From NCBI RefSeq assembly GCF_026013415.1, contig NZ_JAPDOK010000007.1:1-64000 (forward strand): a stretch of DNA of 64,000 nucleotides, in the 5' to 3' direction. This stretch comes from Sphingomonas caeni. Its GTDB lineage: Bacteria; Pseudomonadota; Alphaproteobacteria; Sphingomonadales; Sphingomonadaceae. Numbering within the stretch: the first letter of the stretch is position 1; the number at the start of each line of letters is the position of its first letter. The notes beneath the pieces were generated by a model. It was not told where the DNA came from, did no database searches, and saw only the letters and a program-made list of their open reading frames with translations. Made by a program: the position numbers and the translations under genes. Positions 54,913 through 63,636 of the stretch are shown here, in pieces.

Positions 54913-56339
54913 CCTGCCTGCATCATTTCCTTGATCGACTTCATCTCGACCGGCTGATCGACCCCGGTGACCGCGAACAGATGCCGCCAAAAGGCCTTGG
55001 GATCGGGCACCCCCGTGGTGATGAAGGCGCGGACCTCGGCGGTGAGCGCGGCGTCGCCGGTGGCGAGCTTGAAGCGCTCGAGCCATTCGCGCGTGTTGAC
55101 ATAGGTATCGATGCGGTTGGCGTCGATCAGCCCGCGCAGGAAGGTGAAGCTGTCGGCCTTGGGATCGTGTTTCCTGGTCGCGGCCTCGGCGGCGAGGAGG
55201 AGCATCGCGCCGCACCCGTAATTGGCGCGCGGCTCGCCGCGATCCTCGGACCTGGAGAGCGCCTCCATCGGCCCGACGAAGCGCAGGCAATCGTGCATCG
55301 CGTCGCGCAGGTCGGTCTTGGGATCATATTCGGGGACAAGCCGCTGGAGCGCGCGGGTGGCGAGGAAATCGGCCGCACCCTCGGTGATCCAGCCCTCGCT
55401 GATCCGCTCGTAATGGAGCGTCTGCCCCATCCAGAAATGGGCGGACTCGTGCCCGATGAACCAGCGCATCCACGACGTGGTCTCGGGCGAGCGGGTGAGC
55501 GCGCGGGCGCCGCGGATCTGCATCACCACCATGCCATCGACCACGCCGCCGCCGAGCGAGATGCCCTCGGGCTTGTCCCCGCCCCAGGCAATCAGGGCCA
55601 TCGGCTTGCCGATCGCCGGAATGCCGAGCTTGTCGCGATAGAGCGCCATCAGCCGCGGGGTGAAATCGCGCAGTTCGGCCTTCACCCAGTCGGGCAGGCC
55701 GGTGTCGAGCACGCCGGCAAAGGCGGGCGTGTCGATCACGGGGGCGTTGCCGGTGTAGAGATAGGTGTTGCCGGTATCGAGCGCGAAGCTGACGTGCCCG
55801 GTGGTGATCGGTTTGCCGCGCAGCAGCAGCCGGTGGCCCGGATCGCTCAGCACCAAGGTGACCGGCGTGCCGTCGGTGCCCACGCCGTTGAGATCGACCG
55901 GCAGCGCCCGCGCAGCCGCGATCGACTTTGTCGGCACGACGTAGAACTGGTCCGAGAAGAAGGCGAGCGCGCCGTCGGAGAAGCGCAGCACCGGGGCATA
56001 TTCGGCCTCGGGCTGGTCGGTATAGAGCTTCATCCGGATGCGGACGCGCTTGAGCGGGGTATCGGCGGTGAGCAGATCGTAATGGCCCGCGCGGACGAGG
56101 CGGACGCCGGGCGTCTCGACCGTCCAGACCTGGAGCCGCCATGGCTGGCCCTTCTCGTCGATCCCCGATCGCGGGAAGAACCAGACCGGCGAGGCCTGAT
56201 CGAACTGATAGTCGGCGATCCATTCGTCGCCCTCGCCGCGGGTGACGGTGACGGTCACGCCCTTGGGTGCGGGCGGCGAAGCCGCGGGGAGCGCCCCCGC
56301 GAACGTCACCAGCAGCAAAGCGATCACCCAACGCAGCAC
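54909..56339 (-). CDS. Exported gluzincin metallopeptidase (M1/M61-like)
   Basis: This 476-residue protein has a signal peptide (about 1-20). A beta-rich N-terminal half is followed by a zinc site HESAH at 297-301, with the third ligand Glu320 exactly 18 residues further on (TEGAADFLA). This is the HExxH-x18-E spacing of M1-like gluzincins. It resembles M61 glycyl aminopeptidases in layout but is shorter. It is probably a periplasmic aminopeptidase. Its TAG stop lies in the end of R2. Confidence 0.8.
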   Translation of the reverse strand: MLRWVIALLLVTFAGALPAASPPAPKGVTVTVTRGEGDEWIADYQFDQASPVWFFPRSGIDEKGQPWRLQVWTVETPGVRLVRAGHYDLLTADTPLKRVRIRMKLYTDQPEAEYAPVLRFSDGALAFFSDQFYVVPTKSIAAARALPVDLNGVGTDGTPVTLVLSDPGHRLLLRGKPITTGHVSFALDTGNTYLYTGNAPVIDTPAFAGVLDTGLPDWVKAELRDFTPRLMALYRDKLGIPAIGKPMALIAWGGDKPEGISLGGGVVDGMVVMQIRGARALTRSPETTSWMRWFIGHESAHFWMGQTLHYERISEGWITEGAADFLATRALQRLVPEYDPKTDLRDAMHDCLRFVGPMEALSRSEDRGEPRANYGCGAMLLLAAEAATRKHDPKADSFTFLRGLIDANRIDTYVNTREWLERFKLATGDAALTAEVRAFITTGVPDPKAFWRHLFAVTGVDQPVEMKSIKEMMQAG

Positions 56340-56390
56340 GGACTCGTCCCCACCCCCAACCGATCGAAACCCCTCGGGAGCGAGCTTATG

Positions 56391-58517
56391 CTATCGGCAC
56401 AGGCTGTCCAGCGCCGGACGCGTGTAACCGGGCGGGAACGGCAATTTTCTCGCGTTCAGAGCACCTTCGAGGCCTTGCGGCTCGGGAGGGAGCGCGGGGT
56501 TGACCTCCGCCTTGTAGACGGGGTCGCGCATCGCCTCTTCGAGGCTGACGAAGCGGAAGCCGTGCTTTCGATAGAGCGCGAGCAGCCGCGGCATCATGCG
56601 GGCATCGAACGCGCCGAGGTGCATCAGGATCACGTACGGCACATCGTGGCCGTAGAGCGTCTTCGCCATCGCGCGGTAGCGGGCGATGTTCGCCTCGGCG
56701 CCGTCGAGGAACCAGGTCTCCATCTGCGCGATCGCACCCGTGTCGCCCTTGGCCACGCAGCGCGCATAGATGTCGTTATAGGCCCAGTCGTCGAACCCCA
56801 TCGTCACCGGTGCGACCTTGTAGCCGTTCGCGGCGAGCAGCGTGCGGATCCGCGCGCGGCGGGCAGGATCGGCACCGCCTTCCGCAAGGAAGGGATAGCG
56901 GAACCAATGCCAGTCCTGCTTGCCCATCAGCGACTGGAGCAAGGGCTCGTTGCGCTTGAGCTCGTCGACGAACTGGTCGTCGCTGATCTGGTCGAGGTTG
57001 AGATGCGCCCAGCCGTGATTGCCCAGGGGGAAGCCCGCCGCGCGCCAGTTTGCGAGCACCGGGACCGAGGCGGGCTCACGCTCGGTCGCCACGCCGTTGA
57101 TGAAGCCGGTTGCCGGCGCCCCCACTGCCTTGAGCGCCTTGATGATCCGGTCGGCGATATCGACCCGGGTTTCGCCCTGCGGGAGTGCGGCGTGCGCGGG
57201 CATGTCGTCGAAGGTGAAGGCGATCATCGGCGCGGGTTCGGGCTTGGCGGCGGCCGCGCGCGCCGGCTTCTGCTTCGATCCGAGCAGCGCCAGCGGCACC
57301 GCATCGGCCATCGCCTGATAGCCCGCCATCGACGGATGCAGCCCGTCGCCCGAATCGTACGAAGCGAGCATGTGGGTCGGCCTGGCCGGATCGCGCATCA
57401 CCGCGTCGAGATCGATCACCCCGTCGAAATTGCCCGGCGCGCGAATCCAGGCGTTGACCGCCTGGCGGTCGGCCTCGCTCTCGGGGCCGGGATGATAATA
57501 GCCCGAACCGCCATAGGGCAGGATCGTCGCCCCGATCGCCACGATCCCGCGCGATCGCGCGCGCGCGACCATCTGGCGGAGCGCTCCGATCATGTTGCGG
57601 ACGAGCGCAGCATGCTGTTCGGGGGTGGCGGGGGCATCGCGGGTGAGCGTGCCGAGATCGTTGACGCCCTCGAGGACGATCATGTGGGTCACGCCGGGGG
57701 GCGACAGGATGTCGCGATCGAACCGCGCGAGCGCATTCGGCCCCAACCCGTCGAGCAGGAGCCGGTTGCCGCCCAGCCCGGCGTTGAGGATCGCCATCTC
57801 CTTGAGGTCGCTGCCGCGAAGCCGGAGCTGGAGCGCGTCGGTCCAGCGCAGATTGGTATTGGGCTTCACCCCCGAACCGTCGGTGATCGAATCGCCGATG
57901 ATGACCAGCGCCGATCCCTTCTCCGACACGGTCTCGATCCCGGCGAGCTGGTACCAGTGATCGACCGTCTTGGCGCCCAGCAGCTCGGGCGCGGCGGTCA
58001 GGTCGCCGTGGAGATAATAGGAGGTCGCGCGCGATCCGGGATGGCCGGTCTGCTGCGCGGGCGCGTCGGGCAGATAGATCGAGACGGCGAGATCGGTGCC
58101 CGCCGCGACCGGCAGGCTGACCGGGTCCGACCAATATTCGGCGCCCGCGGGGATGGTCGCGAAGGGCTTGCCGCCAAAGGTCAGCGTCTGCAGGCTATCG
58201 GGATCGACGCGCGACTGGGCATTGTCGGCGGACCTGGCGATGGTCGCCGCGCCGATCGTCAGCGGCTGGGTGCCGTACGCGTTCGACAGGCGGATGCGGA
58301 GCTGCTTGCCGCCGATCTGGATGCGGACGATCTGGCGGAGCGTCGCGTCCTTGAGCTCTTCGGGCTTGAGCGCGTTGCGCTCCTCGGGGATCTGCTGCGA
58401 GGTGCCCCAGGCGGCGACCCAGCGCTCGCCCTTCCCCTCGGCCGCGACCACCGCCGATCCGCCGGCCAGCGCCAATAGCAGCACGATCGGCGCAAGCGCC
58501 CGCCGCAACCTGTCCAT
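56391..58517 (-). CDS. Exported SGNH esterase fused to polysaccharide deacetylase
   Basis: This 708-residue two-domain protein has a signal peptide (about 1-26). The SGNH/GDSL domain (about 30-415) has the catalytic Ser210 in IIGDSITDG, the Gly and Asn blocks, and Asp391/His394 in DGLHPSMAGY. After a proline-alanine linker (about 415-430) comes a NodB-type deacetylase domain: FTFDDMP (Asp437, Asp438) and NHGWAHLNL (His501, His505). Both parts remove acyl groups from carbohydrates, so the fusion fits stepwise deacetylation of a polysaccharide. The ATG at 58517 has GGAGAGG upstream. Confidence 0.85.
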   Translation of the reverse strand: MDRLRRALAPIVLLLALAGGSAVVAAEGKGERWVAAWGTSQQIPEERNALKPEELKDATLRQIVRIQIGGKQLRIRLSNAYGTQPLTIGAATIARSADNAQSRVDPDSLQTLTFGGKPFATIPAGAEYWSDPVSLPVAAGTDLAVSIYLPDAPAQQTGHPGSRATSYYLHGDLTAAPELLGAKTVDHWYQLAGIETVSEKGSALVIIGDSITDGSGVKPNTNLRWTDALQLRLRGSDLKEMAILNAGLGGNRLLLDGLGPNALARFDRDILSPPGVTHMIVLEGVNDLGTLTRDAPATPEQHAALVRNMIGALRQMVARARSRGIVAIGATILPYGGSGYYHPGPESEADRQAVNAWIRAPGNFDGVIDLDAVMRDPARPTHMLASYDSGDGLHPSMAGYQAMADAVPLALLGSKQKPARAAAAKPEPAPMIAFTFDDMPAHAALPQGETRVDIADRIIKALKAVGAPATGFINGVATEREPASVPVLANWRAAGFPLGNHGWAHLNLDQISDDQFVDELKRNEPLLQSLMGKQDWHWFRYPFLAEGGADPARRARIRTLLAANGYKVAPVTMGFDDWAYNDIYARCVAKGDTGAIAQMETWFLDGAEANIARYRAMAKTLYGHDVPYVILMHLGAFDARMMPRLLALYRKHGFRFVSLEEAMRDPVYKAEVNPALPPEPQGLEGALNARKLPFPPGYTRPALDSLCR

Positions 58518-58532
58518 CACCCTCTCCATCCT

Positions 58533-58550
58533 TATGGTAACGCTACCATA
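58533..58550. promoter_or_regulatory. Candidate LacI-family operator upstream of the esterase fusion
   Basis: TATGGTAACGCTACCATA is palindromic except at the centre and lies 16 bp before the start codon. The core TGGTA...TACCA with a central CG resembles operators of LacI-type sugar regulators in Caulobacter and relatives. The position would block transcription or early elongation of the esterase gene. The regulator itself is not in the window. Confidence 0.55.
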
Positions 58551-58572
58551 GCCGAGGGGCGGAGGATGACAA

Positions 58573-58608
58573 GCGGGAGGGTCCGGGGGGATTAGGGGAC
58601 CCTCCCGC
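58573..58608. terminator. Hairpin downstream of the response regulator gene
   Basis: A perfect 12-bp stem (GCGGGAGGGTCC and its complement) with a 12-base loop lies 125 bp past the stop of the minus-strand response regulator gene, upstream of the esterase gene. It is strongly GC-rich and has no clear T-tract. It could end the two-component operon transcript. The rest of 58551-58732 shows nothing else. Confidence 0.5.
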
Positions 58609-58732
58609 CTGTCGGTCCGTGCGAGGTTGCGGGGGAGCGACCTCTCCCTCCCGGCCCGATACGCTACACGACCGGCACACGAGGGACGGGCTGGGGAAGA
58701 TACGCCTCCCTGCCCGGCACGAATGTGAAATA

Positions 58733-59155
58733 CTATCCTTCGATACGGCGCTGCGGTTCGATCCCCGCACGCTGGCACGCGATCCGCGCCGCCGCGGCCT
58801 CGGCGATGGCGAGCGCGCGCTTGAGGTCGCCCAGGGTGAAGGGCTTGTCGAGCAGCCACACCGCGCCGCGCTCCATGAATTCGGACTCGAGCCAGCGCTC
58901 GCCCGGCTCGGTCATCATCACGACCGGCGTGACGATGCCCCAGGCGGTGAGCCGCCCGAGCACCTCGATCCCGCCGATCCCGCTCATCCGGACATCGAGC
59001 AGGATGCACTCGCCCGGACGCGGATTGGCGCGCGCGAGGAACTGGCCGCCCGATTCCCACAACATGGGCTCATGCCCGAGCAGGGTGAGCAAAGCCGCCG
59101 CGGAATCGCGCACGGCGGCGTCGCCATCGACGACATGGACGATATGGCCCGCCAT
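58733..59155 (-). CDS. Single-domain FixJ-like response regulator
   Basis: This 140-residue protein consists of one receiver domain, with phospho-acceptor Asp54 in CILLDVRMSGIGG, Thr82 (VVMMTEPG) and Lys104 (LLDKPF). A short basic tail (about 120-140) is too small for a DNA-binding domain. The usual FixJ output helix-turn-helix is missing. It lies 2 bp after the histidine kinase. It may act through another protein or as a phosphate sink. Confidence 0.87.
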   Translation of the reverse strand: MAGHIVHVVDGDAAVRDSAAALLTLLGHEPMLWESGGQFLARANPRPGECILLDVRMSGIGGIEVLGRLTAWGIVTPVVMMTEPGERWLESEFMERGAVWLLDKPFTLGDLKRALAIAEAAAARIACQRAGIEPQRRIEG

Positions 59156-59157
59156 GC

Positions 59158-59988
59158 TCAGCCCTCCGCGTCCGCGGCGCGCAGCGTGAAGGCGATCGTC
59201 GCGCCCTCCCCGCCCCGCTCGGCCCAGATTCGCCCGCCATGCGCCTCGACGATCATCCGGCACAGCGGCAGGCCGAGGCCGGTGCCCGCGGGCTTGGTGG
59301 TGTAGAAGGGCTCGAACAGCTGAGCGATCTCGCCCTCGCCGAAGCCGGGGCCGGTATCGGCGACCCGCACTTCCACCATCCGGCCCGCCGCGCGCGAGCT
59401 GATGGTGATGCGGCGCGTGTCGCTTCCCGAGAGCGCATCGACGGCATTGGCGAGCAGATTCGACAGGACCTGGCCGATCTGGACGCGATCGGCGATCACG
59501 TCGAGCGCGTCGGGATCGAGCGCCCGGACGATCTCGACCGGCGCATCGAGCCGCAGCATCATGCACGCGGAAGCGACCAGCTCGCCCAGGTCCTGGCGCT
59601 GCCCGGTGATCGTCCCGCTGACCATGAAATCGCGCATCCGGCCGATGATCTCGCCCGCCTTGCGCGTCTGAGCGCTGGCATGGTCGAGCACGTCGAGCAT
59701 CGCCTCGAGCCCCTGGATCTGGCTGCGCAGGCGATAGGCGGTGGCCTGGAGGTAGTTCTGCGACGCGGTGATCGGCTGGCTCAGCTCATGGACGAGCGTC
59801 GACGCCATCGCGCTCATCGCCGTGAGGCGCGATTCGGCCGCCGAGGCGCCGCGATCCTGGGCATGGACGAGCGACGGCAGGCGCACCGCCTGCCGGTTCG
59901 CCACATGGAAGTGGCGCGGGGCAATCGCCGGGGGAACAGGGCATCCGGCATGGCGGGCCGGCGCCGATACGCGCTGAGACGAACGCAT
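59158..59988 (-). CDS. FixL-like sensor histidine kinase without an evident sensor domain
   Basis: This 276-residue kinase has HisKA phospho-acceptor His67 in STLVHELSQPITASQNYL. A GHKL ATPase domain (SNLLANAVDAL, VADTGPGFGEG, GTGLGLPLCRMIVEAHGG) completes it. Only about 55 residues precede the HisKA region, so there is no PAS or membrane domain. The ATG at 59988 is strongly supported by GGAGGTAG just upstream; ATG 60090 and GTG 60117 would add a long unalignable N-terminus. It pairs with the receiver gene downstream and is divergent from the AraC gene (59989-60245). Confidence 0.85.
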   Translation of the reverse strand: MRSSQRVSAPARHAGCPVPPAIAPRHFHVANRQAVRLPSLVHAQDRGASAAESRLTAMSAMASTLVHELSQPITASQNYLQATAYRLRSQIQGLEAMLDVLDHASAQTRKAGEIIGRMRDFMVSGTITGQRQDLGELVASACMMLRLDAPVEIVRALDPDALDVIADRVQIGQVLSNLLANAVDALSGSDTRRITISSRAAGRMVEVRVADTGPGFGEGEIAQLFEPFYTTKPAGTGLGLPLCRMIVEAHGGRIWAERGGEGATIAFTLRAADAEG

Positions 59989-60245
59989 TCTACCTCCAGA
60001 AACACGGGTACGCACAGATTGGACAGCACGCGGGAAGGCGAACCGGCTCTCGCCGTCCGCCCTTTCCCGCTGTTTTTTTTCGGGGTTCATGACCTGTATC
60101 GGCGCTTCGTCCGACACTGGCGTTCCTTACGCATCTTCCCGGAGTCTTACTTTTCCGATCGCGACACTCGCTTCGCAGTTCGCGCCAATTGTACGATTTG
60201 TTTCGCTTCTGGGTCGGCCAGAGCTTGTGTGTTACTATCTGCACA

Positions 60246-61247
60246 ATGGCGAAGGCACGCGCATCCGGGCTGGCGCACTATGTCGAGGTCGCCGAGTCGG
60301 TGGGGCTCGAACCCGACCGGATGTTGGCGCGCGCCGGTCTTTCGCGCGCGATGATCGCCGATCCCGATCGCTTCATCCCCGGCCGGTCGATGTCGCTGCT
60401 GCTCGAGGAATCGGCGCGCGAAAGCGGGGTCGAGGGCTTCGGGCTGCTGGTCGGCGAGGCGCGCAAGATTTCGGGCCTCGGCGCGTTCAGCCTGCTCTTC
60501 CGCCACCAGCGCACGCTGCGCGACGCGATCCGCGTGCTGATCCGCTATCAGCGCATGCTCGCCGATACGCTGGTGATCAGCCTCGACGAGGATGACGAGA
60601 CCGCGTTGATCCGCACCGATATCGTCACCGATCATCACATGACCCGCCAGACGATCGAAGCGACCGTCGCGGAGATGCGCCGCAGCTTCGCGACGATCAC
60701 GGGCGGCAACTGGCATCCGGACAGCGTCCATTTCGTCCACCCTGCCCCCGCCGACCTGACGATCCATCGCCGCGTGTTCGATTGCCCGGTCCAGTTCGAG
60801 GACGAGTTCAACGGGATCAGCTGCACCCCCGCCTCGCTCGACCTGCCGATCATCGGGGCCGAGCCCGCGATCGCGCGCTATGCCGAGGATTCGGTCGAGC
60901 GGCTCGCCCAGGCGGTGGTCCGGGCGGATTCGGCGACCGATCGGGCGCGGCGCGCGCTCTATCTGCTGCTGCCCTCGGGGCGGGGCACGCTCGAGCATGT
61001 CGGCGAGGATCTGGGGCAGCATCCGCGCGCGCTGCAGCGCGCGCTGGTGCGCGAGGGAACGACCTTCGGCGCGGTGCTCAACGATGTGCGCCGCGAACTC
61101 GCGCTGCGCCACCTCGCCACGCCCGCGCTTTCGATCGAGGCGATCGCGGTGCTGGTCGGCTATGCGACGCTCAGTTCCTTCTCGCGCTGGTTCACGGGGG
61201 AATTCGGGGTGGCGGCCAATATGTGGCGCGCCGGAACGAGGCCTTAG
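60246..61247 (+). CDS. AraC-family regulator with arabinose-binding-like domain (OruR/ArgR type), paralogue 1
   Basis: This 333-residue regulator has an N-terminal effector domain (about 15-210; VGLEPDRMLARAGLS, RSMSLLLEESARESGVEGFG, SVHFVHPAPAD) of the AraC-binding-like_2 type. The C-terminal AraC DNA-binding domain (about 245-333) contains LGQHPRALQRALVREGTTFG and LVGYATLSSFSRWFTGEFGV. A clear TACTAT -10-like element lies just upstream of the ATG. A close relative is encoded at 61500. Its TAG stop is part of R3. Confidence 0.88.
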   Translation: MAKARASGLAHYVEVAESVGLEPDRMLARAGLSRAMIADPDRFIPGRSMSLLLEESARESGVEGFGLLVGEARKISGLGAFSLLFRHQRTLRDAIRVLIRYQRMLADTLVISLDEDDETALIRTDIVTDHHMTRQTIEATVAEMRRSFATITGGNWHPDSVHFVHPAPADLTIHRRVFDCPVQFEDEFNGISCTPASLDLPIIGAEPAIARYAEDSVERLAQAVVRADSATDRARRALYLLLPSGRGTLEHVGEDLGQHPRALQRALVREGTTFGAVLNDVRRELALRHLATPALSIEAIAVLVGYATLSSFSRWFTGEFGVAANMWRAGTRP

Positions 61248-61425
61248 GACGTATCGGCATTCAGCGAGCGCTGTTAATCCTCCCCCGCCAGGGGGAGGTG
61301 GCGCCGAAGGCGTCGGAGGGGGAGGACACGAAACAGATGTGGCCGCCGTCCTCCCCCTCCGTCACGCTACGCGTGACACCTCTCCCTGGCGGGGGAGGAT
61401 AAGTTGAATGTCGATACGGCCCAGG
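61244..61425. repeat. Repeat unit R3: hairpin core with inverted ends (MITE-like)
   Basis: This 182 bp unit is almost the same length as R2. The left end TTAGGACGTATCGGCATTCA pairs with the right end (complement CTGGGCCGTATCGACATTCA). The core at 61275-61401 repeats R1 and R2. The left flank after TAG matches that of R2 (ATTCAGCGAGC), so the outer parts belong to the element. The TAG at 61245-61247 is the stop codon of the upstream AraC gene. The 74 bp from 61426 to the next ATG hold its leader. Confidence 0.85.
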
Positions 61426-61499
61426 TCGCTTGACACATATCAAGGCGAGGCAGATGCTCCCCGCAGGGAGCGCGGGCCCTGCCTCGCGCGGGGTGAGTC

Positions 61500-62570
61500 A
61501 TGGCGCAGGTTCGTGCAGCCGCGTTGACCAACTATTTCGAGGTCGCCCGCTTCGTCGGCCTCGATCCCAATGCGATGCTCAAGCGCGCGCGGATCAACCC
61601 GGCGATGCTCTCCGATCCGGACCGGCGCATCTCGCGCACCGCGGTCAATTTCCTGCTGACCGAAAGCGCCCGCGAGGCCAATTGCGTCAGCTTCGGGCTG
61701 ATGATGGCGGAATCGCGCGAGCTGGCGCATCTCGGCGCGATCGGCCTGGTGTTGCGCCACCAGCAGACCGTGCGCGGCGTGGTCCAGGCGATGGCGCGCT
61801 ACCAGCATCTGATGGGCGATACCGTCAATGTGCGGATGGAGGAGCGCGGCGAGGATGTCGCCTTCATCGTCGGGATCGCGCCCGGCCATGGCACGGTCGA
61901 GCGGCAGGGCATCGAGCTCGTCATGGGCATCGTCTATCGCGCGATCATCGCGGTTTCGGGCGGGCAGTGGCGGCCCAAGGCAGTGCATTTCACCCATCCC
62001 GCCCCCGGCGATCCGGCGGTGCACAACCGGGTGTTCAACGTGCCGCTCGTCTTTTCGAGCGATTTCAACGGCTTCGTTTCGAGCGCCGCCGCGCTCGACG
62101 CGCCCTATAGCAGCGCCGATACCGAGCTGGCGCGCTATGCCGAGAGCTATCTCGACCTGCTCGCTCCCGGCGCCGCGGCGGCATCGATGGAGGCGCAGGT
62201 GCGGCGCTCGCTCGATCTGATGCTCCCGCTCGGCCGTGCGACGCTCGAACAGGTCAGCGAGAATCTGGGGATGCCCTCGCGCACGCTCCAGCGGCTGCTC
62301 GAAAAGGAGGGGCACAGCTTCGGCTCGCTGCTCCACGATGTGCGGCGCGAGGTGGCGATCGACCAGCTCACCCATTCGAGCCGCTCGCTGGGCGAGATCG
62401 CCCGGATGATCGGCTATGCGACGCCGAGTTCGTTCACGCGCTGGTTCTATGGCGAGTTCGGGCTAACCCCCGGATCGTGGCGCGCGGGCTTGCGGCCCGC
62501 CGAGGCCGACCGCCCAGGCCTTCCGCCCCACCCCGCCCGGACTAGCCGCGGCGCGCGATCTGCCGCATAG
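61500..62570 (+). CDS. AraC-family regulator, paralogue 2
   Basis: This 356-residue regulator has the same architecture and motifs as its neighbour (FVGLDPNAMLKRARINPAML; AVNFLLTESAREANCVSFGL; AVHFTHPAPGDPAVHNRVFN). Its DNA-binding domain has LGMPSRTLQRLLEKEGHSFG and IGYATPSSFTRWFYGEFG. It carries an extra proline- and arginine-rich C-terminal tail of about 20 residues. The pair probably arose by duplication, with R3 between the copies. The ATG at 61500 is 253 bp after the previous stop. Confidence 0.88.
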   Translation: MAQVRAAALTNYFEVARFVGLDPNAMLKRARINPAMLSDPDRRISRTAVNFLLTESAREANCVSFGLMMAESRELAHLGAIGLVLRHQQTVRGVVQAMARYQHLMGDTVNVRMEERGEDVAFIVGIAPGHGTVERQGIELVMGIVYRAIIAVSGGQWRPKAVHFTHPAPGDPAVHNRVFNVPLVFSSDFNGFVSSAAALDAPYSSADTELARYAESYLDLLAPGAAAASMEAQVRRSLDLMLPLGRATLEQVSENLGMPSRTLQRLLEKEGHSFGSLLHDVRREVAIDQLTHSSRSLGEIARMIGYATPSSFTRWFYGEFGLTPGSWRAGLRPAEADRPGLPPHPARTSRGARSAA

Positions 62571-62577
62571 AGTGCTC

Positions 62578-63249
62578 ATGTTCTCGGGCGGGTCGCTTGT
62601 CCTTCAGCTGAGCTATGGGTTGCTGCTGCTCGCGGTGGTGACCTCGCGCAAATGGCCGCGGCTGTTCATCGCGCTCTCCGCGATGGTGGCGTTCGCGCAT
62701 GCGCTGGTCTGGACCGGCGACATCGCGACGATGGCGTGGATGGGGCTGGTGCTCGCCTGCTGCGTCGTCGTGCTGGGCCGCGACCTGATCGCCGATGGGC
62801 GCGCGCGCTTCACCGCCGATGAGGAGCAGATGCTGGCAGGCTTTCTGGCGGGCGTTCCCCGCCACAGCGCGCGTCACCTGATCGATGGCGGGGTCTGGCT
62901 CAACGGCACCGTCGGCGACGAACTCACGCGCGAGGGATCGCCGGTCGAGCGGATCGCGTGGCTGGCGACCGGCGACGCGCTGGTGCTGAGCGACGGCCGC
63001 CAGGTGGCGACCTGCCACCCCGGCGACCTGATCGGCGAGGCCTCGATCCTCACCGGCGAACCCGCGACCGCGACGGTGATGCTCGCGGGACCCGCGCGCT
63101 TCTGGTGCATGCCCGCGGCGACGCTCAGAACCTATCTTGAGACCGATCCCGAACTGGGCGCAATGCTGGAGCGCAGCTTCGCCCGCGCGGTGCGCAACAA
63201 GCTCCACGCCAGCAACCGCACCATCGCCGCCGCGGGGGGCGTGGCCTGA
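62578..63249 (+). CDS. Membrane-anchored cyclic-nucleotide-binding-like protein
   Basis: This 223-residue protein has three N-terminal hydrophobic helices (about 6-22, 28-45, 52-68). A Crp-like beta-roll follows (about 85-190; GVWLNGTVGDELTREGSPVE, CHPGDLIGEASILTGEPATA) with the phosphate-binding-cassette pattern GEAS...TATV, which lacks the usual arginine. There is no DNA-binding domain. The layout resembles Popeye-type proteins. The ATG at 62578 is preferred; a GTG at 62572 is possible. It starts 7 bp after the AraC stop and is probably co-transcribed. Confidence 0.75.
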   Translation: MFSGGSLVLQLSYGLLLLAVVTSRKWPRLFIALSAMVAFAHALVWTGDIATMAWMGLVLACCVVVLGRDLIADGRARFTADEEQMLAGFLAGVPRHSARHLIDGGVWLNGTVGDELTREGSPVERIAWLATGDALVLSDGRQVATCHPGDLIGEASILTGEPATATVMLAGPARFWCMPAATLRTYLETDPELGAMLERSFARAVRNKLHASNRTIAAAGGVA

Positions 63250-63256
63250 CCACAGC

Positions 63257-63338
63257 CGTCATCCCGGCGAAAGCCGGGACCCAGAGCCAAGAGCGATGTC
63301 GTGTGCGACCCTGGGTCCCGGCTTTCGCCGGGATGACG
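63257..63338. repeat. Long palindromic repeat (28-bp arms)
   Basis: A perfect 28-bp inverted repeat (arms 63257-63284 and 63311-63338; left arm starts CGTCATCCCGGCGAAAGCCG) with a 26-base loop. Each arm holds an inner CCGGCGAAAGCCGG hairpin. It lies 7 bp after the cNMP-like gene. The outer arms match the short palindrome at 20458. Dispersed palindromes of this 'CGTCATCCCGGC' type are common in sphingomonads and related genomes. Confidence 0.9.
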
Positions 63339-63352
63339 GAAAGGTGGGCGAG

Positions 63353-63630
63353 CGCTCCCCTTGCAATGTTGGATTTCAACGGCTTAGCTACCCAAGCGGG
63401 GCATCCCGCCGCTCTTTGAACCGTCAGCTATCCAGCCGCTTCCCTGCGGCGCCCCGCAAATCCATCAGGATGCACATTTCCCCTCAGGCAAAGGTCATGA
63501 ATGAAGGGAATTCGCGAGACCTTATCGGGCCCGGATCAAACGCCGTTTTGGCCTAACCTTCGCCGAACTTTCCGCACCCACGTGCCGCGGCCGAACCAGC
63601 GGACCAGTGTCAAGTTCGTGTCAACTTAGG
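63353..63630 (-). repeat. Intergenic element B, inverted relative of element A
   Basis: Read on the minus strand, this gap contains the TTGACAC tandem motif (TTGACACGAACTTGACACT, about 63605-63626; two exact TTGACAC copies 11 bp apart). After about 180 bp of AT-richer spacer comes CAAAGAGCGGCGGGATGCCC and AAATCCAACATTGCAAGGG, the block 2 of element A (4491-4556). As at 4394, the host gap lies between convergent genes. There is no supported reading frame. Confidence 0.5.
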
Positions 63631-63636
63631 GCCCTC

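Noticed and set aside
54981..58478. Open plus-strand frame of 1165 codons
   Set aside because: It is antisense to the metallopeptidase and esterase/deacetylase genes, which have signal peptides and intact catalytic motifs. High G+C leaves long stop-free antisense frames, and the translation is low-complexity (Arg, Gly, Asp-rich).
32142..61401. Repeats as a CRISPR array
   Set aside because: The repeats are palindromic, long, few and far apart, with no regular spacers and no cas genes. They are dispersed intergenic elements.
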